Shown here one piece after another: positions 37,771 to 48,830 of a DNA stretch of 64,000 nt. Location of the stretch: NCBI GenBank assembly GCA_016859345.1, contig CM029124.1:25103980-25167979 (forward strand), read 5' to 3'. Under the pieces are notes generated by a model. That model made no database searches, was not told the DNA's origin, and saw only the letters and a program-made list of their open reading frames with translations. Made by a program: the position numbers and the translations under genes. The DNA comes from Istiophorus platypterus. Its lineage: Eukaryota; Chordata; Actinopteri; Istiophoriformes; Istiophoridae. Position 1 is the first letter of the stretch, and every line of letters starts with the position of its first letter.

Positions 37771-39050
37771 TATAGTCTTGGTTGAAATTGGCACTCCTGA
37801 ATTTAGGATATCTTTAGCAATAAAACAAAAATTTACCTCTTTTATGCAATGACATTATTTAATAAAATGTCTGAAGTTATTGAACAACAACAAAAAAGCT
37901 TTTCTATACTGAAATAAGAAATACAACCATGAAATGTACACTTGACACAATTATTGGCACCCTTTTGAAGACTTTAAATTAGTTCCTCAAATTGAATAAA
38001 AAAGCCAATAAGACTCACCTGTGCTTAATTTTCAGCTTTCACATGACCTGAATTAACCAATGAATGATGGTTTTAATGCATAACAAGGGGCTTATTGTTC
38101 CAAGTCTCTTTTTCACAATGGTGAAGACAAGAGAGCTGTCAGAGAGAATCAAAAATGCTATTATCAAAAACACAATGATTCCAAAGGCTACAAGGTAATC
38201 ACTGAAGATCTTGAAATCCCTGTTGCTGATGCGGTGTTAAGAAGAAACTCATTTAAAGATTTCTGCGATGGTTGATGCAGCTTGTGGAAAAACACCACAT
38301 GAAAGATCTAAAGAGTTCCAGGCTGACTTGGAGCAATCTGGAGTGGTGGTTTCAGCTCAAACCATACACTGCACAATTAAGAACTATTTTTTTGCAAAAG
38401 CTTTCATATATTATTACTATAATAATATATGACTATTTTTTGCAAAAGCTTTCATAAATGAGCCACAGTCTTTAGGATAAGGTATTATGAATAGATGAAA
38501 CCAAAGTAGAGCTCTTTGGGAATGCAGAACATCATTTTTTTCTTATAGGCAACAAAATAAAGCCCATAAGGATAAGAACATCTTACCTGTGTAAAACATG
38601 ATGGAGGTTCTATCATACTGTGGGGTTGCTTTTGTATCAAAGGAAGGAAACTAGGTCCAAGGTGAAGGTCTTTGGTCTTTCAGCAGGACAAAGACCCAAA
38701 GGACACATCCAGCACGAAAAAATGGTTGAAATGGAAAAGAATTGTTTTATTCTGGCCAGCAATGAGTTCTGACGTAAATCCTGTTGAAATCTTTTTAGAG
38801 AGTTGAAATCTGCCACTGCAAAAGGGACTCCTGCAAATTAAAGAGCTTGATCACATGACAATGGATGATCAGCAGAAATTACAAGTAGACAGGTGAGGAA
38901 TTTTCTAGATGGCTACAACAAATATTCAGAGGCCATCATTGTTGCCAAAGGTTCTGCAGCTAAATATGACTGAACAGTGCTAATAATTGTGCCTGGTCCA
39001 CATTTTGTGTTTGTATTATTTCACTAGTATGCAACTTTTGTTTTGTTTCA
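37771..39050 (+). mobile_element. Tc1/mariner-type transposon copy, degenerate
   Basis: After a left end with AATTGGCACTCCTGAATTTA, frames read MVKTRELSERIKNAIIKNT (Tc1 helix-turn-helix start), then KHHMKDLKSSRLTW and, further on, blocks resembling the catalytic domain. The right end carries TAATAATTGTGCC, reverse complement of ACAATTATTGGCAC near 37950. Multiple stops; a local duplication with a palindrome lies inside at 38.4 kb. Boundaries are approximate. Confidence 0.65.
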
Positions 39051-39830
39051 TTTGCATTTTATGATATTCTAAATTCAGCACTTAAAATTCGGTTAAAACA
39101 CAGGAAGGGTAACCCTTCACAGAACACATCAATGCAATGAATGGAAACATCAAGTTCACTTGGAAGGATGTCAGAGTAAATAGTCTGGTCATCTTGGAAT
39201 TTACAATAAAAAAAAACAATTAAAATTAAACTGAATTTAGCAAACCCACTCTGGTGACTAAAAAACCAAAACAAGTAACAAAACAAAAATTAAAAAACGA
39301 TATAAAAACAAATACTACTGAAAAATATAGAACAGTAATAACTCATGTGCAGGGCCCCAGTCAGGGGAATAATGTGTCAGAGTCTCTGAGGATGCCAGGT
39401 AAGTTGCTATAGCTTGTAATATTGATCCTAAACAAAAAATAAGGTTTACTATTTGTATAATTTTGCATAGTCGGGACCTATCTTCACAGTGCTGTATAAG
39501 CCTTAGAGAATGGTCTGGCTGCATCCCTCATCATTCTGCTACAGGGGAAAAAATGCTACAACTTTTTTGCATTGCTTTGCATTGCTAAGCTCAGGATGCA
39601 GTGATGGTGCCCCTGCAGAACAGTGTCGGGGGGATTTGTTTTGGTGGTACATACACACATTGGGAGGCATTCATTGTAATTAAAGTGGTTAATTCCCCAC
39701 AAAAAAATGCAACATTATTAGATGTATGTAGAATATGTGATTGCACAATCCAAATCTTCAACAAAACTTGCTGTTTTCAGCATTTGGGTTGCTAGCTTGG
39801 ATGTTGTCATTGAAAACAGTAACATGCAAA
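39051..39830. other. non-coding sequence
   Basis: No recognised gene or element; short open frames without domains. Confidence 0.4.
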
Positions 39831-40077
39831 TTCAATTAAATTCAATTCAATTTTATTTATATAGCACTATATCATAACAGATGTTATCTCAGGGCACTTT
39901 TCATATAGAGCAGGTCTAGACCAGACTCTTTATAGTTATTATTTACAGAGACCCAACATTCCAACATGAGCAAGAACTTGATGACAGCAGCAACCAAAAC
40001 TCCCTTTTGACAGGTAGAAACGTTGAACTGATCCAGGCTCATCGTGGGTGGCCATCTTGACTGGCTTTGTTGAGAGT

Positions 40078-40113
<36 letters not shown>

Positions 40114-40525
40114 CAGGAGGGAGGAGAGAGAGCATAGCACAATAATGGGTCCAATAGCTATATATACAATAGTTATACTAACAGGGCTGATAATATTACT
40201 AATAGGACTAAATGAAATGGTGACAGTAGTAATCGTAGTAATCAAAGCAGAGGGTGTTGATCAGGCTCATGGGGCAGTAGGTGGATCTGCAACGATGGAT
40301 CCAGACTCTGGAGCATCAGAAAAAAACCTTCAGAAAGCGACAGGAGGAGAGAGGAGAGAGAAAATTGGGGAAGAGAGAAGAGGAACAGTCAGTAATAAAC
40401 ATTTTTGAGATATTAATGCACGGAGAGAAAGAAGAGGAGGCGGTGGAAAGGGAAGCTCGGTGCATCATGGGAAGTCCCATGGAAGTCAAGGCCCATAGCA
40501 GCATAGTCAGGGGATGGCTCAAGAT
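39831..40525 (-). mobile_element. L2-type LINE 3'-UTR copy
   Basis: Begins with the reversed tail TTCAATTCAATTTTATTTAT and AGATGTTATCTCAGGGCACT, AGAGCAGGTCTAGACCAGAC, and continues through TTGACAGGTAGAAACGTTGA to GCTCGGTGCATCATGGGAAG. The same order occurs at 50523-51272. Contains a pure GA repeat at 40081-40109. Confidence 0.8.
40081..40109. repeat. (AG)n microsatellite
   Basis: About 14 AG units inside the L2 3' UTR copy. It produces the spurious Arg-Glu and Ser-Leu frames here. Confidence 0.95.
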
Positions 40526-41505
40526 AACCAAAGGGGTGGAGAATGCAATGAGACATGCAGCCTACAGCAGACTTTTACCCACCGACTACATCTGATGAGT
40601 CAGACTACTATTTGTACAATATCAATCTACGTAGTACCTCTCTATCACACAGACACCATGCTGGCAAGCTAAGCTAGCATTAGCTTAGTGTTGTTGCAAG
40701 ACTAACATTGGCACTGCATCTAACCTGGCTAACTTTAAAAACCTGCAATAAATTTTTTGTGTTTTTAATCTTAGTTATATCTTGCAATAACATCATATGT
40801 TAAACTTTAGTTGCATGGAGCTGTCATTACCTACCTGCTGCTTCTGCTGTGCTATTGGCCAAATAAAGTCTGACTTAAATCCAAAGATATGTCACATGCA
40901 TCCATTGGCTCATTGTAAGTTTAGGTTTATTGGCTCCACAACTCTGCCTTACTGTTTATATGTGGTATCTTTATCATTCTTTAAATACTGTGGAAGCAGT
41001 GGACTGTTGGTGTATTGTTTCATATGTATTACAAGTTGAAAACATGAAGTTGTGGTTGAAAATCCAGAGCTGTGAGTTCTTATCTCATAGCTGCTTACCT
41101 GCAGTCATAGGGAAGAGGAAGTGAAAAATAGAAGTACAGTTTAATAGAAAGCAAATTTAACGGCAATAAATAGCAGCTACCTTATTTCCTGATGTCCAGT
41201 TTTTGTTGATACTCTGTCAGTCATTTTTCAGCAGTTTGTTGTTGTAGTTTTGGACTGTAATATGAAAATGTAATTTGATGCAGTTTTTCTTCACAAAATA
41301 CAGCGATAGAACCATCATAGAATCTACAATTACATCATATATAAATATATCATACATGCTGTAAAATAGCAAAAAAAAATCTAAATATACAATTGTACGT
41401 ACTAATATATATTCCTTATGTGAGTTATGTATAGTAATTTTTCATAACTCTCCTCGGAATCATAATACCTTCTGAGTGTCACAGATTCCTACAGGATGTA
41501 TGAGA
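40526..41505. other. non-coding sequence
   Basis: Nothing recognised apart from AAGCTAAGCTAGCATTAGCT-type self-complementary words near 40670. Confidence 0.4.
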
Positions 41506-41509
41506 GTGC

Positions 41510-42420
41510 GGGGTAAGATGAGCCAGTGGGCAAGCTGACCCGCTGCCTGTATCCAGGAGACTATGCATACATCATGTCATGTGAATATGTATTCGGGAAG
41601 CACCAATTATTTCTATCTTGCTGATGGAGAGGAGCACACAGGAGATATAGTAAGAATATTTTACACAAAAAAACTAAATTTGCTTGTCAAAGTAAATTTT
41701 CTGCATGTCAGTTATAATAACTGTTATGTCAAATCAAATTTTTCCATGTCTAAAAAATGTATCTACATGTATAATTTGCTAATGTATGAAACAAGAATAA
41801 TTCACTAAAGATTAGATTGAATTGCTTTTGTTGTTGCTTTTGTAATTGTTTTGGTAGTGAGATCACCAGCAAATATCAGGAAATTTCATACTTTGTTTTT
41901 AATTAATCTGATTCTTATCATTGTATGCTTAACAGGCATGTTGTTAATGAAACAGATGTGACAACAGTGCAGACACCAAAGCAGATAGTGGAAGAATAAG
42001 CAAAGAAGCAATTTGTCACTTGTGACAGTGGTCTCTACAGTCAGTGCTGCTGGGAATGCAGTCCATCCCATGTTTATCTTCCCGAGGATTAGATACAAAG
42101 AAAACTTCATTAGAGGAGCACCTCTTTCTAACATCTGTAGAAAAAATGGCCAAAACTATCAAAATTATTCTTTAACTCTGGAAACCATTCAAGAGCTTTT
42201 TTTTCACCATGTGTAGGAAGGCCAACTGAGACTTTCCATCTGGAAGAGACGCCTGGACAATGGGATGCAAGGATGCAGACAATGTACTGTCGGGCCAATC
42301 TGTCTGGATGACCCTTGTCTCCTTTTCTTTCACACTGTGTCACTGGCAGGATGCATAATGGATTGCAAGACACCAAGCCAGAACACAGCAGGAGGGCAAA
42401 CTAAACAATACACTCTTAAA
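41510..42420 (+). mobile_element. pogo-like (jerky/Tigger-type) transposase remnant
   Basis: Frames at about 41950-42130 give TDVTTVQTPKQIVE and, after a shift, TVSAAGNAVHPMFIFPRIRY followed by KENFIRGAP. These fit the DDE domain of pogo-type transposases (pattern TVQ.P..I, V.A.GN..PPMFIFPRVR, GAP). Stops on both sides; GGGTAAGATGAGCCAG at about 41511 may be near one end. Inactive and boundaries uncertain. Confidence 0.5.
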
Positions 42421-43285
42421 AACATCTCAACTGGCTGACAACCAGCTTCCAGGTAATCTGATGTGTCCAGGTATATATAAATGTTAGGTTTCATTCTGTC
42501 TTAAAATGTTTCTCTGCCTTTAAAATGTTCAAGTGAAGTACAGGTACATGGTGTGTCTCTCTTTTGCATACACACACATGCACATTAGCATTCATGTAAT
42601 CTAGATAAAGGCACAATTAATGCACAACTACATGGTTTCACTTGCTAAGAGGTGGATGTGAGGTTACAAGGATATCTTCTCAGTGAATTTTACTATGGAA
42701 AAACTACATATATGTCTTTAGAAACTCAAGGTATGTATGTGCATGCCTTCGTTTTGAATAGCAATGTGCACCTATAACCTAGACAAGTAAATACAATTAC
42801 TGTATAAGCTCACTTTCTCTATCTTTGTCTTCTTTATCTATCTCCATCTCCCTCCTACTTTTTCTCCATCTCTCTCTCTTTCTCTCTTTCTCCCTCTCAC
42901 GCACAGTCCACACAAACAGAAAAAGTATTGATCCACCACAGTGAAACTGGTTCATTAAAAATCCCATTGAAAAGTAATCAGAGTGGAGTTAAAAAAAACA
43001 ACTTAAATTTGTATTTATTCATTTGGTTTTTTATCCAAAGTGACTTACAAATGAGAAACACTAAACACTAAAACTTCAGTATAGTAGGAGACCTTGGAGT
43101 AAGTACTGAGTACTAAATCAGTTCAAAAAGACAAACTCCAAGGAGACCATGCTAAGAAGCAAGGTTTGTTAATTATGCATGTTGGATGAGGTGGGTTTAA
43201 ACCAATGTCATCTTGTATAAATCAAGCAGATTCTGTCTCAAAATGATGCAGAGGACTAGAAATTGCAATCGCTACTTCTAGGCTG
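42420..43285. other. non-coding sequence
   Basis: Pyrimidine-rich stretch at about 42800-42905 (CTCCATCTC and TCTCTCT words). Nothing else recognised. Confidence 0.4.
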
Positions 43286-43665
43286 AATTGTTGCAACTCA
43301 TTATTATCAGGCTGTCCAAAAAAAAAACACTCCAAGTGATTCAGACTGCAGCGCGAGTATTGACAGGAACTACAAAAAGAGATCATTTATCCTGTGTTAG
43401 CTTCCCTGTAAAATCCAGAATAGATTTTAAGATCCCCTCATTTACAACGCCCTTAATGGTCAGACACTATCTTATCTTAAAGAGCCTATTGTACCCTATT
43501 ATTACACTAGTAGAATATTGTGTTCCCAGAGTGCAGGCCTACTCGTGGTTCCTAGAGTAGAATGGGAGGCAGAGCTTTCAGTTATCAGGCTCCTCTGATG
43601 CGGAACCATCTTCGAGTTTGGGTCCAGAAGGCAGAAACCCTCTCCATGTTTAAGAGTAGGCTTTG
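43220..43665 (+). mobile_element. L2-type LINE, C-terminal and 3' fragment
   Basis: Plus-strand frames show LQVIQTAARVLTGTTKRDHL, then PVKSRIDFKIPSF, matching the L2 C-terminal landmark LQLIQNAAARVLTGT..RDHI. It continues into the CTCGTGGTTCCTAGAGTAGA and GTTATCAGGCTCCTC blocks found in the other copies. Stops present. Confidence 0.75.
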
Positions 43666-43668
43666 TTG

Positions 43669-43752
43669 GTAGTCAACACCTCTGAGTGGTTAAGGCGATG
43701 GACTACAAATCCATAGGGGTCTCCCCATGCAGTTTCAGATACCGCCGACAGT
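43669..43752 (+). pseudogene. tRNA-Ser pseudogene
   Basis: About 84 bases with tRNA-Ser layout: the D-arm and A box TGAGTGGTTAAGGCGATGG, anticodon stem TGGA/TCCA with loop CTACAAA, and the long variable arm GGGGTCTCCCC. The T arm AGTTTCAGATACC no longer matches GTTCGANTCC, and the 3' acceptor strand pairs poorly. The loop would give anticodon ACA rather than a Ser anticodon. A decayed tRNA-Ser gene, directly after an L2 fragment. Confidence 0.7.
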
Positions 43753-45350
43753 CTGTGGTAGTTTTGATGTGCCTATGCAAATGCATGTCTGCACACCACC
43801 ATACCCTTAACTGCATTACATGAACACAGCTTTACTGTTCTTACAGCACAAAGGTACTAACAAGGTGTCACATTCTATTAAGTGGTAGTGGAGTACATTT
43901 CTTAATACTTACACTGTAAAAGAGTTGCTCTATGATGTTACTTTGTCTGGTGTCAAAAGCTCCATTCTTTGTTGTTGCAGCTGCATTCTTATCAGCTGTA
44001 CTGGAAATATTTTCTGTGATTTACACTCAAGTAGTCTTGACAAAATATATTGACACACAGGACCATGCTTAAGTTACTTTCAGAGTTGACAAGGAGTCAC
44101 AATATTAGTGATGGGAAGGACACAAGCAAATATGCAAACAGAGGTGCTGAGATTTTATTTAAACATGGCCTCCACAAAAAATACAATTACCTGTGCCCAG
44201 CCTACTTAATTGTGTATTGCATTGTCCAAAGGCTGACTTAAGCATGCTGGCCACCACAGTCAAAGATGTGTTAATATTACTGCCCATTTGTACACACTTT
44301 GTCCACACTTACATATTTGTGTACTTGCTTTACTCAGTTTTTTGCTTAATCAAGGGTCTCTGATTTTTCTAAAAAGCCATCTTGAATTTACTAAGTGTGT
44401 ATGTATCGAATTTCCAGGTGAAACCCATAAAGATATGACTGAACAGTTTTCACAAACATATTCACTTATACCGTTTCTTAAATTGTTATATACTTCACAT
44501 TCTTCTCAAACCGTAACTGATGCATTAATAACCATTGAACTAGAAATGAGTGAATAAATTACCTAGGTCTTATTCTTAAAGAAAACTTAATGGTTGTCAA
44601 GAGTCTCTTTCCACTCTGTGAAGGGTACTGTCCAGATGCTGGACAGTACAGCTTCCCCTACATATGGCCAGAGCATTCGCTTTTGGACTGTCAACATGAT
44701 CTACACTGATAACGGTGGAGCCTCTTTGTAAGTGATGTTTCTTTGGTGGGTCCCCTCTTGCCACACACTGCTGGTCCTCAAGTGCTGCCTTTTGCTGTCT
44801 CCATTCATGAGGACAATTCAAGCGGACTGATGACTAATCTGATGATGGTGCTGTCGTTGATGGCATAGATTTTGGTGATAGTTATAAATTGTACTGATGA
44901 TACAAGTCTGAGGGCGGTATTACTGAGGGGCAGGTGGTTGCAGCTGCAAAGAACAGCCAGGAGATGGGGCTGGTGGTAGGTGACTCATCCTTTTACAGTA
45001 GAAGTTGACCACTCAGGGTGATGTTTAAATAACATTTTCATACACACATTTATCTGCCTGTGTGGTTGATAGTCTTCTGCGATTTACTCGCCAAACGATA
45101 AATCTACCCATATTTGGCACTTCGTAGGTTTTAATTTCAGACCCTGTCTGGAATCCATGCCCTCAGATTTGCAATCTATGCCCACAGATTTCTAAACCAT
45201 CAAGGTTTCAATCAATCAAAAACACCTGCCATATTGCATGACCAAAATGTGCAGGCTGCATCTGGCTAAATGCTAAATGCTAATTACTGGCAGTGGATCT
45301 GACAGCTGTGATTTCTATGCTCACTACAGTGAGGTGTGCACAAGCTCATT
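43753..45350. other. non-coding sequence
   Basis: No recognised gene. The minus-strand frame at 44597-44821 and plus-strand frame at 44288-44557 have no domain I know. Confidence 0.4.
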
Positions 45351-45354
45351 CAGC

Positions 45355-46160
45355 TCAATTTTTGAAAACATGGAAGATTTGAGTGTGGTCATAGAGGCTG
45401 AGTGGATTGGTTATATTTTGTATTAAGAGTAAATGAGAAAAGGTGGATATAGAGTAGATCTTTCCTTCAGTTCCTGCTTGTTTGTGGGTCTTTCTGTTGT
45501 CAGTTTTGTCTTCAGTGAAAACATGCTCAATTGGGTTAAAGTCAGATAACCAACTTGGCCATTGAAAAATATTCCATTTCTTTGCCTTGTGCTGCTCTTG
45601 TTTTGCTTTCACAGAATGTTTTGGGTTACTATCCATCTTTACTGTGAAGCACAGTTCTATCAGTTTTGTAGCATTTGTCTGAATCTGAGCAGATAGTAGA
45701 GCTCTAGCAGTCACATCATCAATAAACACCAGTGACCCAGTTCCACTGACAGCCATACATGTCCATGTCATAACACTGTTTCCACAATTTTTGAAAGATG
45801 ACGTGGGTGTAGATTTGTTTTGTTTTGTATTTTCAGCCTAATGAAAGTTCCCATTAAAAGCTGAAAAACGCAAAGTCAACACTTGGAATCCATTCCAGAC
45901 CTTTATCTGCTTCATTTGTCATTAAATACTGAGGGAAAAGGCCACACCTGGACAAAAAATGATCAAGTGTAAAATTACTTTTGATCTTCTTCAATTAAGT
46001 GACTATGTATAAAATAACTTTAATTCCTAAATGGTTAATGCAATACTTTGTTATAATACAATTTGTTCTTAATGGCTTCATTTCAAATCCATTGTGGTGG
46101 TGTACAGAGGCAAAATTATGAGAAATTGTGTCACTGTCCAAATACTAATGTAACTTACAG
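45355..46160 (-). mobile_element. Tc1-like transposon, internally deleted
   Basis: Minus strand: the 5' inverted repeat (GTATTTGGACAGTGACACAA, TTTTGCCTCTGTACACC) ends near 46157. The reading then jumps to the C-terminal half of the transposase: TGSLVFIDDV, KMDSNPKHS (DDE second Asp region), NIFQWPSWLSDFNPIEHVF. The N-terminal DNA-binding half is missing and no 3' inverted repeat was found. Same family as the element at 48.9-51.6 kb. Confidence 0.8.
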
Positions 46161-46319
46161 TATATGATAGGCCACGGCATGGGTATATGTACTGAGATTT
46201 AAATAACTGGACAAATTGTTAATGAGTTATGGCCATTCTCCCGTTCAGATCCACAGCACTTAATTAGTCTGTATCGTGAAAACTAAACAAGATATCAACA
46301 AGCTTTATGCATCTACATA

Positions 46320-46480
46320 CACCGATGTATCATTGATGTATGAATGTATGTGTGAGTCTGTAGAAGGTACTAAATGTGTAGAAAAGCACTGTATGAATGT
46401 GAGTGAATGGGTGAACATGGAAGTAGTGTAAAAGCGCTTTAAGACTAGAAAAGTGCTAAATAAGTACAGTCAATTTAGCA
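46320..46480 (+). mobile_element. SINE 3' half
   Basis: Contains TGAATGGGTGAACATGGAAG, AAAAGCGCTTTAAGACTAGA and AAAGTGCTAAATAAGTACAG, the tail of the tRNA-headed SINE family seen elsewhere in the window. The head is decayed. Confidence 0.6.
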
Positions 46481-48095
46481 TTTTAATATTGACAAACTTG
46501 ATCCGATGATGATCTACAATTTGGTAGAGTTTAGGAGGTGATGTAAGAAATTTGTTTTCAAAAAAATCTGAATGGTACAAAATCCACTAAAGTGGAATTT
46601 TATGTTCCAGGAGGCTCTTTTGTAAAGCACATTGGGCGGGATTTGTGTGTCTAATTTCAGTTTAATCTGATTTTCAGTTTAATGGTTTTGGCCTTTCCAA
46701 AATTGAATTTTTGGGCCTTGATTACGCTGCCACTGAAGCCTAGTCACATTTTGTTATGTTACTGTTACTCCATTATTTTCCCAGAAATCCATTGTTTTGA
46801 ACTTCCCCAAAATAATTCTGCCAGTAAATAGGTTCCCACTCTGTTAGTTGTGTATAGCATATCTATTTGTTTTCCTGGATTCTAGTGGTACACCTCCAAG
46901 TTGAGCGCAGTTTTAGTGAGCATGTATGCTTCAAACTGGTGAAGTCATAGTTTCAAATGCTCTCTCCTTCATCCTACATATTTCCCTTGTTTGCTTAAAA
47001 CTATGTTACAGTGATTTGCACTGTAATGTAATGAACTAATGAACCTAATGGTCTAGCCTTCATTGGCAAAACAATGTAATTGGTCATTGTAATTTCAAGC
47101 CAAAATGCCATTGTATGGTTGCTAATCTTATTAGCTTTGTTCTATGCTATGGGGGTTTACCAGCCTGGCAGGTCCATATTCTGTATATATTACTTAAATT
47201 GTGACAGTGTTACCTCGTACTTTCTGTGATGTTTTGTAGACTTTTTCATGCAGGTTTTGTGCTATTTTGTTTTGTAGAATGGTGGAGAGATACAGATGAC
47301 GTGCGATCTATGAGTGTTCTTTTTTCCTGTGAAAGCATACATGTTAGAAGCATTTGTTTTAGTTGATTTTTCCAATATTTATGCATTTTGAGAAAATGGG
47401 TTGATGTGGAAGAAATAACCCAATAAGTGTTAAGTGTATTTCATATCATTTCTATTGAACATTACACCGCTTTACTATATTTTAGGTATTGTTTTAAACT
47501 GAGCACTCATTGTCTTCACACTTCACAGTATTATATACTGTGAGTGAGCACTTATGTGCAGAGCTGAATGGTTGAGAACTAAAGATGACTTGTGTATGAC
47601 GCCTGTGTTTTCTCCTGTGAAGAATAAATCCAACAGATCCTCAACTGTGCTTCACTCACTAGGTCACAGACATTATGAAGAATTTTCATGTTTTGTAATG
47701 TGTAGTACAAATACATTTGTAATATACAGCGTACAGTTAGGTTACAAATTAAAGAAAGACCCAGATAAATGCACTGGTACTCACAGCCTCATTGGGGGAT
47801 GTCCAGCAGACACTTGATCGTGTACGCTGGAAAGTCATTCATGAGCCAGGGGGAAGAAATTGGAAAACCCCAGGAAATGTTGTAGCTGTTTGTGGGCGGT
47901 GGGTGTGGGCCAATTAGAGACTGCCTGCACCCTGCGGGTCGGTCTGTACCTGTCCCTTCTCAACCACAAAACCGTGGAAATTAATGGATGTGAAATGGAA
48001 TTTACATATCTCTGGTGTGACTTAGACTCAGTTTTAACCTTAAATTCTCACACTTCTCACTTCAGGTATTTTTATGTACTTCATAAATAAACTTC
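46481..48095. other. non-coding sequence
   Basis: No recognised gene or repeat. Open frames at 47554-47817 and 47860-48090 have no domain I know. Confidence 0.4.
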
Positions 48096-48129
48096 ATGTA
48101 TTTATGATGTACACAGAGGCACTGTGCAT

Positions 48130-48500
48130 CATGTTAGGTAAAGCCAAGAACTTCCGTATCATATTAGATCCCTCTAAACTCCTGTTAAGTCTGACTACAT
48201 GCCCGGCAAACAATCTTAAACCCAAGTATTTTCATGCCCTCTGGAATCCAGTTGAATTGAAAAGTAGAAACTGCTGATGAAAATATATGTTCTAGATAAT
48301 GGCATAGCCTCTGATTTATTCCAATTAATTTTATACCCAGAGATCTCCGAGAATATCTCAAGTATCTCATGTAATCCTGAAGGTATAGAGTTACCAGGGT
48401 GTGATTTAAGTAATAAGATATCATCTTTGTGCAGGAATAATGTACATTCACACCCGTACTCTTAATTTTTTTATTTATGAACTTTGATCTAAGATGATGC
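48130..48500 (-). mobile_element. L1-type LINE reverse transcriptase fragment
   Basis: Minus-strand reading gives HKDDILLLKSHP, GLHEILEIFSEISGYKINWN, KSEAMPLSRTY and, after a frameshift, FQFNWIPEGMKILGF. This is the region after the catalytic Asp pair in L1-clade reverse transcriptases (SGYKINWNKSE...WIP.GMKYLG). It is clearly different from the L2 pieces. Confidence 0.75.
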
Positions 48501-48570
48501 ACATTGTTTTTTTAATTAATGTCCACTCTTAGTGTTTCATTTAGTGGTTCTATGAATATAACAAAAAACT

Positions 48571-48830
48571 GGTGTACTTATATAGTGCTTTTCTAAAGTT
48601 CTTTTGCACTACTGTCACATTCAGACACATTCAAACAGAGCTTTTCTACACATTTCAGCAGATTCTACAATCATCACATGGATGTGTTGTCTGAGGCAAT
48701 TTGGGATTCCAATACAGATGCAGATGCAGGGTTTGGGACACTTCAACATGCAGAAGCCAGGATCGAACAACTACCCTTCTAATTTGTGGGTGACCAGGCG
48801 ACCAGCTACCACTTGAGCCACAGCCGCCCA
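48571..48830 (-). mobile_element. tRNA-headed SINE, near full length
   Basis: On the minus strand the head reads GGCGGCTGTGGCTCAAGTGG TAG (A box) with GTTGTTCGATCCTGG (B box), and the tail ends in AGAAAAGCACTATATAAGTA-like sequence. Both pol III boxes are recognisable, making it the best preserved SINE here. Confidence 0.7.

Noticed and set aside
40039..40408. Open frames rich in Arg-Glu or Ser-Leu
   Set aside because: They come from the GA microsatellite inside an L2 3' UTR copy.
45355..45771. 138-codon minus-strand frame as a host gene
   Set aside because: It is the C-terminal half of a Tc1-like transposase with the matching 5' inverted repeat alongside.
48571..48830. Functional tRNA gene from the A-box and B-box pair
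   Set aside because: The head continues into the SINE body and tail shared with other copies, and a full cloverleaf is not formed.
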